DNA from: Stichopus chloronotus
Taxonomy: Eukaryota > Echinodermata > Holothuroidea > Aspidochirotida > Stichopodidae
Reading direction: 5' to 3'
DNA length: 64,000 bases
Assembly: GCA_021234535.1 (NCBI GenBank)
Contig: CM037838.1
Span: forward strand, 29,303,969 to 29,367,968
This document shows positions 27,701 to 39,700 of this stretch, in pieces (within the stretch, counting starts at the first letter, position 1; every line of letters starts with the position of its first letter). Both the position numbers and the translations under genes were made by a program. A model generated the notes under the pieces. That model saw nothing but the letters and a program-made list of their open reading frames with translations, was not told the origin of the DNA and made no database searches.

Positions 27701-30700
27701 GAATGCACAGAAAAAGACTAACTTAATAGTTGAATGGAGATAGCTATTGAAGAACAAAGTACATGCCAATGGGTGAAAGACTTTGTGACAGATTCCAGGA
27801 ACTACTGTACCTTACTCACAATTTCAAATTCCTGAAATCACAGTCTGTAACTTAAAGAGCCTGGCAAAAAGTCAGTTTTAAAAAAGATGAATACAGTTAA
27901 ACCCCATTTATTGGAACACATTAAGACCAAACGTTGTTTGGATAACGAAGAAGTTTGGATAAACAGGGCTTCATGTTTATCGTTAATTTGTTGTCTGGGT
28001 GTAGCATGCACTTACTAATAAAGTGACATGAACCACTGCTATAATGTCTCTGTGTCATTTCTTTCATTCCATAGTAAAAAATAAACATTTGTTTGAAGAA
28101 TCGGACTTTTCCGTGTGTTTTTGTTTAGACTGAACTTTCAAGGAGGATATTTTCAATGTAGGCAATGAAAGTCCCTTTGATTTACCACTACTTTGCTCAG
28201 TGTTAGGATAACACATAGCCTACACACAGAATCCTAACATTATAAACCCCAAAACAACAGTACTTTCAACCTTTTGTGATAAAATAACCACAAATAGTTA
28301 ACCAGAAAGCCAAAAGGCTTTGTGATTCCTTGCTACAATGATGGTTCTATTACAACAAACATGAATGATTCACATGACAAGTATAAGATCAACTGCAGTT
28401 ATTTTTCTTGATACACCACAAGCCTTTAACCCAAAATGACCTTTATTTTGGTGACCTAAAATTACCGCAACATCTGACGTCCACCAAAAGCAATAGGGAT
28501 CACCTACCCAGGCCATACAACCCACACATCAAGTACAGTATGAGTATGACATCAGTCAACATTATCTCTGAGCTCCAAGGAACACACAGTAATCAATGCT
28601 GCTTCTAGTCTTGCCTGTTGTTAGTTGAATCAAATAACTCAACCTTACCTCATCTGAACTCAGCTTGTCTGCCATATTTACCTCAAAATTCTTCATAAAG
28701 GACCAGAATGTTCTTGGGTCTCCATCGTATGGTGGAATTTCTGCCTTAGGTAATTCCAACGCTAATTTGAAACTCAATTTCCTCCTTCAACTTTTTCAAT
28801 GCTTCTTCCCTCTCCTCAGTTTAATGCTTTTGGCATTCCAACTCCAGCTTTCTGCTTGCTCAAATGCTTCATCAGACAACAACCCAGCCAGATCAGCATG
28901 AACCTCTTCCATTGCCTCAAACTGGCGCTCTGCCTTTTGCAAATTTTCCTTTATCGACTCTGCGATAATTTCTTCCTTGTTACAAGTAGCTTTTAACACA
29001 CTCAAAATCCTTGTAAGTTGACCCTAAGTTATGACTCCTCCTCAATATTTTTGCTTCCCCCATCCTTTCCGACATTTTGAAATATGATTGAAAGCACTCC
29101 AATTTGATTGTTAAGAAACCTTGTTCTGCTACCACCTGTTCCTCTGGATATTGATATTATCCAAATAAATGACAGAACAGATGGTATTTTATTTTCCTCA
29201 TTTTTTTTATAAACCCATTAACATTCCATCTATCTGACCCCATGACCCCCCCATACCAAGACTATCTCTCTGGACAACTTATCCAGGCCCTTCACACTAG
29301 AAGTTACTCACTAAGTTACAAATGCAGTACTGTAGGGAGCAATCCCATTGAGTTAACTGTGTGCGACAGAATCAAAACTGAAATTGCACAATGTAGACCC
29401 ATATGAATTTGCACGGTAGTTTATAATAACCACAATAATGGTGTTTAGGCTATTATTATTGTTTTATAGTGAAAAATTATCCCTTCCTCTCTATTGATAA
29501 GCATTAAATTTCACAGGGTTGTGAACCTGTTAATAACAGACAACCTTATCAAGTTTAAAACAAATCTGACCCACAGATAAGGAACTATGGCAGTTTTAAC
29601 ATTTTTTATGTTTTACCCCATAACCTCATTAATATGCAAGATTTGGACACCAAAAACAATAGGGATCATCTACTCAATATGGGCAACCTACATGCCAAAA
29701 ATGAAAATACTCAGAGCTACCCTTCTTGAGATAGAGTGTTTACGAGCAACCGTCACACACACACACATATGACATCAGGACTGCATAGATTCCCCTGCCT
29801 ACGGCAAGGAATCAAAAATTTACCTCTACAAACGAGATATATTCTGTACACTGGCCGACATTAAAACAGGAGATTTAAAGTGAGGAGCACGCCTCTTAAC
29901 AAAACCAACTGTCTAACTGCTAGTACTGTTACCAGCGAACGTGCTGGACACTGGGCACTGGCTACGACAGTTCAAGTGGGGCAATTTGTCTTATAAATAC
30001 TGTTTGAAATTGATGCTTCCATATGGAATGCCTACAGTAAGCTCAGCATTTCAAAAGTTAAATCAAGGATTTTATGCATGTTAGCTTACTCATCTCCCAA
30101 ACTTGTTAGGTTTCAATGGGTCTATCATCTCACCTATAACATCATACATTTAAATCTGATTGACATTCTTCTATGCAGTTGTTAATTTAATCACTGCATT
30201 GATAAGAGTGAAAAGAATGTCTGTTGGGCAGCACTGATTCTAGCAGGGCTGTGTATGAAAAGCCTAGGCTTAGTGCACTTCAGTAGGCTACTGATCCTAT
30301 CGTCACGGTGACTCTACATGGACAACCAAGGAGCAAAAGACTTGAAGAATTTAGGGTAAATCTATATCGTTTATTCATTCTCCAGCTTGATGGTTAAAAG
30401 ATGGTAGTGCAGACAAACATTAAAAATACTTGTGTTCTATGGCAATAAAAAGCGGTGTGGATCGGAAAAGTAGAATAGAGAGACAAAATGTTGTCAAATC
30501 TGGGCTGAATTGACATAGCTTGTGTAAGATGCCAGTTTTGCAAGACAGAACGGCCAGTTCGGATAAACAGGGTTTCTGATACACAGGGTTTTACTTCATG
30601 GATGTGATAGACCATTACCAAAGAGGACCACTCACTTCAATCCACCCATTATGACTTTCAGCTGAGTCACATGATAGAGCCACCAGTTTGCAATTTCTCT

Positions 30701-33700
30701 TCTTAAACTCTGGCACCAATTCTGCAGCTCTTCCCAGCTCTGTGGTGCAGACAGGAGTATAGTCAGCGGGGTGCGAGAAGAGGATGGCCCAACTGCAAAA
30801 GAAAAGAAAAATGGTAAACAAGTTATAAACTTTAATTGCAGCAACTCATACACAGTTGTGGAAGTGAGTAGGAATAAAATGCAGGCAACCAAAGCTCCTT
30901 GCAAATTCTAACAAGAACTTCAAACCTTGAGAGGTTCCAGGGTGCAAAATCCCTGATGGCACCACAGGCAGCCAAAAAAATTTCTGTGTTCTCTGTGTTT
31001 AGTGAGATGTCCATGAAAATACACCGGCATCCAACATTCAGGCTCATCAATACACATTTGCAAAAGCTTCATCTCCTCAAAACAAATACATTCACATGTT
31101 TTATGGAAAAGATGCATCATCAGATTTACATCGACAAATTATTCTAGGCAACCATAAGTGGAATTTCTATCATAAAAAGACCACTGCCATATAATCTGCT
31201 TAATTCTGTGTTCACAAATAATGGTTTTAAAACCATCTTTTTTTCTGCAAAGCAAATGCCTCATTTCCCTCTATGGTGAGTCATATACTATACAGAACTA
31301 CAGTACTACCATTTAGTCCAGAAGCAAAGTCAGTTTAACTAAAAATCTTTTCATTTCTATTCCAAGAAATCTGATTTGTTTAATATTCCTCAGTTGTCTC
31401 ATCTTATCTTATCTTATGCAGTGATAAGAAAGTCGAAGACCTTTGTGATTCCTTGCAAATATTCATAACAAACACAAGACCACATTTACATACCAATTTT
31501 GAAATTCAAACACCTCATCCTTCTAGAGAGAGCATGCCTACAACTAAGCTCTTTCAACCACTGTGTGCACTTACACAGTTTTAGATGTTTTCACAATTTG
31601 ACCTCTGGTGACCTTCAATGAAATTTGACCAGCACCAAAAACGACGGGAATCATTTACTCACTACAACCAATCCACTCACTAAGTGTGAAATTAGTCAAG
31701 ATTATACTTCTTGAGATGCCATGTTTATGAATTTTTGAGTTTGACCTCTGTTGACCTCAAATGACCTTTGACCTTCACCAAAATGGTAGGGATCATACTT
31801 ACTATGACCAAGCCAAACACTAAGTATGACATTAGTCAAGACTACTCTACTTGAGATATTGTGTTTATAAGGTTTTCACAGTTTCACCTCTGGTGACCTC
31901 AAATGATACTTTGACCTCCACCACAAATAGTAGGGATCATCTACTGAAGCAACCCACACATGCTGTATGACACTTGGTCACAGCTATGCTTCTTGAGATA
32001 TAGTGTTTATGTAACTGTTTACAAGGGTTTCACAATTTGACCTCTGGTGACCTCAAACGACTTTTGAACTTCACCTAAAACAATAGGTGATCATCTACTC
32101 AATATCTCAATATGACCAACCCACACACCAAGTATGAGATTGGTCACGGTTACTATACTTGAGACGTCATGTTTACAAACAAGGCATCACACACACACAC
32201 ACATACACCACATCACCATTACTGCATAGATTCCGTTTGCCTGTCGGCAAAGAATCAAAAACTGGAGTATGTGTGGACATAAGAATAATTCATATTCTGG
32301 AAGACAGTGCAGTACAAACCACATTTTACTTTGTGTGAATTCAACACACTTGGGTTCTTCTAAAATTTACAAAGAATTCATACCACTGGCCTGTGAGTTA
32401 AAAAAAATTAGTTCACACCACTAACAACAGATGCACAATTGGGAACGAATTTTATACAAGGGGATTTAAATCTTTTTACAATTATGTGACCTCCTGTGCA
32501 GCTTCAACATTAATGCAGTCAGAAATAATCTGTTAATTTTATTTTCACTCATACTTCCACCAACAACATGCATTAAATATGTTCATTTTGAAAAAAATGA
32601 AACCCTGTGCAGGAGAGTTAAAACAATTTTTGAGAAGCTAAAAGCATTCTGCAGTAGGTATTCATGTGATTCTGCTTGGAAACTTGTCCAGGTCCAAGGA
32701 GAAGTGGAGGATATACGATTGTTGGCACGTAACAGAATGCATTCCACTGTGACGGCCACGTTCTACTAGTCATAGTTCAATCCAGTATTGAACACTGCAC
32801 ATTGAATTAAAAACTTTTGAAGAATGAAAACAAGCTCAGAAAAGAATCTAAAATATCTTTCTGTACCTTCGTAAATATTTACAGCATAGTCTGGAGTCAC
32901 GCAAGCAAGACAGTCTACAGTCAATGGGACAAACTACAATATTAGCTTTGGGCACTATTGTGTTTACTATGCTTTTTCTGTATGAACAATTTTGTAGAAT
33001 TACAGTGTCAAAATTTAAGGGAGACGGTTTCAGGTCATTGAGAAAAGGGGGTGGGTGGGAAGGTGGAGAGGTCATGGGGGGAAGGAGGGTGAGTTCTTCT
33101 ACTCCTCAAGAAAGCCTGTTACTTAATGTTATTTTCAGAACTAGCTACCATTCTTGCTAAATACTTTAACTTATCTTTGTGATATTGACCATGCAGTTCA
33201 AGCTTGCGCCCCTTTTCTCTTTACCTGAAAGTCAAAATCAAAGATTTTATTGTAATTTCCACATTGCTAATGGTAAAAGTTGAGTAGCAGCTGATGACAT
33301 CATGCAGTACTGTAGTATCTCCACAGTTCTAACAAACCAGTACCAAGTAGCTACAGCATTACAATTTGGCTTCATTGATGGTTGACACTCAGATGTACTT
33401 ACTGTCAGACAAACCATCCATCCAGTTAACTGAGTCACACATTTACATGATTCCTTATATGATAGCTTGTATTTATTGTAGCAACCTTTAATTTATTTTC
33501 TGAATTGCTTTATTTTTTCTTAAAAATTGCACAATTTTCTAACCCCTGGCCAAGGACTCAACCCCTTCGAAACTTCCTTGGGTTATTTTAAGTACTGAAA
33601 GTGTTAAGTTGGCATTTATTCTTCATACATACTGAACTCCTGTACTTCTACAAGGTCTTTCCTGTCTAAAGATTGTTTCTTAGAGAAACATTCATAACGC

Positions 33701-36700
33701 TACAGTACTCCTTTACAGATGCAATGTTAACAACTGCTCTCTTTGGTCAAAGGTGCCAAATTTCTGCAATGCTGAGCAATGCTTTTTTTCATCATGATAA
33801 ATAAAATATACATTGTTACAGTATGACAGTGTGAAGTTGAAATATATAGGCCACAGACTTCCACATTCATTGTTGCTTAGTGTCATATACAGGCAAATGT
33901 ACTTAAAATGCCCTACATTAACCAAATAAAATTATCAATGAGAAAGTAAACACACCATGGTAGAGTGTGAATTTTATGAGGCCATTGTACATTACAACTG
34001 TACAGTGTCAAGCCCTAAGGAGAATCATGGAACAATGCACATACAGTGTACTGTACAGTATGCAGTGAGCAGCAGCTGTGTACTACTGTACTGTCAGTGT
34101 ACATACTGGTTCTAAGAACTTTCAGGAATTCCAGATTATGTAACCCACTCACTCTCCATTGTCCAAATGCTTGGATAGGTACCAAGCCCTGAAGATAAAC
34201 TGTTTAACAGCTAAGAAAGTTGACAACAATTCTGGATATTTTATGTACAGTACAGCCATCAATAAGGCCTGCTGTTAGGCTAGCCAGATAATTACTGTAG
34301 TCTGGTCACCTTTAGAACTGTAATTACGTCATCAATTTTGAAAGCAAGATAATTTGACTGTTAAAGCTCTGATGCCAAACTTTCCACACAAAAGGCACCA
34401 AACTAAAATTTGCAAAATTACAACATTAGATGTTATTTTATTTATTATTTTACTGATGTTATTTTATTGATATTTTAAGACAATACGACTTCAACAGCAA
34501 CCACACCAATATACGTAATAGCAGTTTCATACAATCTGCTGCGTACATTTGACTGCAGGTTCATTGTTCAAACAATCATGGCAGACCTGGTTCAGAACAC
34601 ACAGATGGCTGTACTCAGTCACACACCTATAAACTTCATTACTTTGCACAAAAGCATGACACAATGCATAGACGGTACAATTCGTGTGTTCTGAATGCTT
34701 CAGTAAACAGTAAACACCTCATCAAACATCAAAGAGAAGGGGAACAAAAGAAAACACAAGAAACTGGAATTCTGCTTCAAAGACTAACTAAAGTGTGCAC
34801 CTAAGTGGAAAAACACTTCACTAACAAAGTATGCCTTTAGACACGCCTGCAGAGACTACTGTGCCCACACTATGGATGTGGAAACTATAGCTGAATACTG
34901 ATTTCAATTGATGTGTAACATTCAATTTTGTGTAGAGCTACACACACATTAAGAACACATAGCGAGGACCACATGGTGAGTTCAGACTGCAAATAAGCAG
35001 GAAGACTTTCCACTCTGCTTGATCAATGAACTGCAGATCAGTGTACTGCAAGGAGCTCAAAACATGATGAGTACAAATATGCAATGTGAAGAACTACTGA
35101 AAGCACATCATAGCCATCAAGGGATGAAATTAAACCTGTTCATGGATTATAAATCATTTTGTCCAAACTGTAACATTATGTTACAGGATCATTAATGACA
35201 ACATTAGTATAAACAGTGAAAATAAACCAGACCCTGTTGGTGAATACTTTTCAAACTCTACTTCACTGATGTGATGTCAATATCTTGTGATGTCAATTAC
35301 TTGCTGAAAATTTAAGGCACTGTATCCACTATTAGAATGATAAATTCATTGACCAAGTACTGTAGCATATGCCACAACGTTTATCTGGTGCATTAACTGA
35401 TGTCCAGCAAGTAGATCACTATTTTGGACATGTTGTGTTAATTCAAGGTGCACTTTGGGTTGTTTTCTTGAAGAAACATTTCAGGACTTATTTTCAGGAA
35501 TTATGTCATTCTGCTCTCAATAGAGTACTGAAGGTTACCTTGTCTGAAGTAGTGCAGTAATAGCTAGGGGTGTGTCACTTTAGGGGATGTGTCATTCCAG
35601 CCCTCGATCAGGTATGTGTGCTGCATTACATGGCCTAAACTCACTACACTCCACTTCACAGCCCTTGTCCCCATAACCCTAACTTTCCCCTTGTTAGCCG
35701 ACCTGCCTCACATCCCCAAAAAGCACAAGTTTCTCACCATACTTCACACATATCACTGGCAACCTATTTATACCTACTGTATCTGCAAAAGACTTTTACA
35801 AAGTTTCAGTAAAGAACAGCCCAATTTTCACTGGCAATTTTAACCGCAACAGTAAAGTCAATGGGCGATTTTTTCCATCCTTAAGACTTCGATAGCAGTG
35901 ACTTTACAGCCAGAGGTTGAAGGTCACACAAGGATAACTTCACTTAAAATTATGGTATAGCCTGCATGACTGACTGAGGAAATCTAAATCCATGTGTGAT
36001 ATATGCATGTTGCAACATATTATACATGTCTCTACAGGGTGCTAAGTTGTCACAGCCTATCTCTATTTTGACAGTACCTAGTTTCGTGATAAAGCGCCTT
36101 CCAAAAGAACTCAAAGCACTGTACAAAGATAATTATAAAAAGAAGCAACAATGTACATAATATAGAAGCAGAAGCTGTAGTCTAAAAGCAAAGAATACAA
36201 AAGCAGCTATGAATTTAAACAATTAAAAAAATATGCTTTTAAATTCATTTTAAAATGATTAAGATTAGTTAAACAACGCACATTAGCAATTGCAGGCACA
36301 CTGCAGGGTTTCCCCTGGGTTTTTCAGAGTATGAGGTGGTGAGGGCGAATTACTTAACGCCGCCATGAATTTTGGTTTCAAATCAGTACTTAGTAGGTTC
36401 TCGAAGAATGGGTGATTCTAGGATTTTGACCATGATATAAACAGCGCTAGAAAGAGTGTAAATCTCCAGGAGGGTAGTCACAATATAGTTGGATTTTCCG
36501 CCACTTACATGGCGCCGTAGGCGTCATTCGATAGCGAAACGATTGTCATACCAGCGTGGGGTCAATGGGCCTGCCATAGGGCCCCTTGAGGGGTCCATGG
36601 ACGATCCCGGTAGGGGTTCAGGGTGCACAGCACCCAGAAACTCAGCGATTTTAGCTTTGACATGTACGAATCATTTGAAATACATGCTAAATTTCAACTC

Positions 36701-39700
36701 TTTAAGTTTTAACGGGTGAAAACACGATAGTCCTATCAGAAAAAAATCATTGATATTGCTTCAAAATCAGAACGTTCTATGAAATGTTGCACATGTCATG
36801 TAGAGTAAACTGTATTATATACATTTTTGAAGTTGAAATATCCCTAAAAGTTTCATGAAAAGAATCACGTAAGATCATGTGCAGCCTTCCGAAATTTTTA
36901 AGTAATCATATCCTAACACAGTGAGTGTATACTGAATAGCCTAATCACCCTGGCAATTCATATTTCCAGTATAACAGGGAACAAGCGACATTTTGTAAGT
37001 TGCAGGTCTCAGAGTTTTATTGTTTTGTTCATTGATCATAATCACTTTAAAATGTTTAGACTAAAGGTTTGAAGAAGCAGACTATTGGTTTCGGTGAAGG
37101 GTTTTGGGCATTCATTTTTGTATTTCTACTGGTTGCGATATGTCCGCTAGCTGTCATTCTGCAGATAATTTGCGTATGCAGGCACGCCTACAGGCAGACC
37201 TAAGCTTATACTTTTTAATTGACATTGAAATGTAGTAAAGGAGGTATATGTAGGATCCTCTGGAAACATTTGCCAACATTGTTTTTTCACATATATAACT
37301 TGAAAAATGTTGACCATGAGTAAAAAATAAGGGCATTGTATTACAGGAATAGTAATTTACTTCAATTTTTGTTGAAGAATGAACGTGGATGGGGCATTTC
37401 GGATACACATTTGAATGGATTATTTACCAGTTATTTTCGGACGTAACTATTTAGGAAACCACATGTGTGATCTCTACCATTCTGTGATCGAATGTTCAAA
37501 ACAAGTTATGCATGATGATATGTACAAGATAAACACGGACAGAAGTACAGAAGCGGATTTCCCACGAGACACAAAATTTCCCGGGAAGGAGCCTCCTGCT
37601 TCCCGACTTTTTACACCCCTGTCATAAAAACCACGTGCGGTAATTATGGTATTTTTTGGCGAGGCGGTCTTAAAAAGTTGCGAGGCGGCCGCCTCCGGAA
37701 TTAAGTACCAGGGGAAACCCTGCACTGTTTCAAATCTCTGGGACAGCCACGGTAAAAGATCTGTCCCTATAAAACTTAGATAAAGAAATAGGAGGCTTGG
37801 AAAGTAGAACTTCAGATGAGGATCATGAACAGTGACTTGGTGTGTATCTAGTTATAAGATTAGAAATGTAATCCGGGGCCATACCATACAGAGATTTGAA
37901 GGTTAGAAGAGCTCTATCTTATAATTTATACGATAATGAACTGGCAGCCAGTGCAACTCACGCAGGATGGGAGTAATATGTTCATGCTTGTTAGAACGGG
38001 TAACTAATCTGGCTGCTGAGTTTTGTGCGCGTTGTAACCTAGAGATATGACTTACAGCATACAGTACAGCATAGAGCATACAGGAGACTATTACAGTAGT
38101 CGAGACGCTACGTAACAAAAGCATGAACAAGACGTTCATTTGATTTACGATCAAGATATTTGCTAATTTGACCAATCTTATAAGTAGCAAAGGAAGCTGC
38201 AGAAATGATGTTGTTTACATGATCTTTCATTTGTAGTGTACAATCCATAATGATACCACTTGAGGCTCTTGGCATTAATGGTAATATCAATGAAAGTGTC
38301 ACCAATTGAATCTATAGGAAAAGATGGGCATTTCAGAAATTAAGAATGTGTAGGACTTCTGTCTTAGAATCCTAAAACATTAATTTATTACGTACAGTCC
38401 ATGATTTAATGTCACGAATGCATAAGTTCTAAACGTTGAACTGCAAGATCGCGCTCAGATTGTTTCAGAGTAAGATATATTTGAGTGTCATTCACATAAG
38501 ACATATCACTTATACCATGAGCAGTGATGATATCCCCTAATGGAGCAACATACCTAGAGAAAATGGACGGACCAAGTACATTACAGAGCCTTGTGGAACT
38601 CCTTCATCCAGGCTACGTGGATCAGACAGGGTCCCACCTATGTTCATGGATTGAGTGCGTCCTCTTAAGAATCAAACCCCTTCATTGGTGTTCCAACAAT
38701 GCCGTAACGAGCTTGCAACCGTTCAAGAGTAATGTCATGATCTATAGTATGTCGCGCAGCTGAGAAATTTTAAAGTACTAAAACAGCTTCTTGGTGTTGA
38801 TCAACAGCTTTAAATAGACCATTATGAATTTGCAGCATTGCAGTTTCGGTGTTGTGAAATTTATGATGTGCCGATTGCATAGGGGAATGTAGACCTGTCT
38901 GCTGAAGGTATTAATTAAGCTGCTCTGCGACAGCTCACTCAATAACTTTAAAAATATATTTCAGGTTAGATATTGGTCTATAATTTTTAGAATCGTTGTG
39001 GTTTAGGCCTGGTTTCCTTCAGATGTGGGATGACCTGAGCTGTTTTCAAGGATTTGGGTACAATTCCAGATGATAAGGAATAATTGATTATATCAGTAAT
39101 GTGTGGCAGTTAATAATCTAAACATGATTTTAAAAGAACAGTTGGAATGGGATCCAGAGCACAAGACATTGCAGGTGATTGGGTGACCAGTTAACGAACA
39201 TAATCTGTGTCAACAGGCTCAAATGTAGCAAAATGTACTATCACATGTATCACAGATATCAACTGAAATCCTTTGAGGAGTTTGATTGTCAATGTTGTCA
39301 CAATGATCATGAACCTTTTTATTGAACTAGCAAAATTGTTTGCCAAGAGTTTCTCAGAGACAAGATCAGGCAAACTATGTGACTGGAAGGGATTGCACAT
39401 ACAATCAATAAGTCTAAACAATTGCTGATCATTGCACCTTGAGATCTGATCCTGATGGTAACGGCGTTTAGCATTATTAAGCATTTCGCCGTAAAGCTTG
39501 CAGTGATCGTGGTACAGCTGTCTATTTATCGTTAAACCAGATTTAATCATTTTCTTCTCCAATCTTTGTCTTTCCTGTTTAGCCTTTTGTAATTCATCAC
39601 AAAACCATGGTGAAAGTGGTTGAAGAGTGAGAAGGCCTTTTTTGAGGGGGGCATGGATATCAGGCAAACGACGAAGACCAAAATCATAACGGTCAACAAG

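Larger units (their letters stand above)
23120..30635 (-). other. PRDX6 intron 2
   Basis: Contains the longest family-1 array (23168-24550), two more family-1 pieces (25425-26262), a pogo-like end (27893), and the left arm, BEL-like gag and right-arm cluster at 28298-29819. Sequence between 26262 and 27890 is AT-rich and unassigned. Confidence 0.65.
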
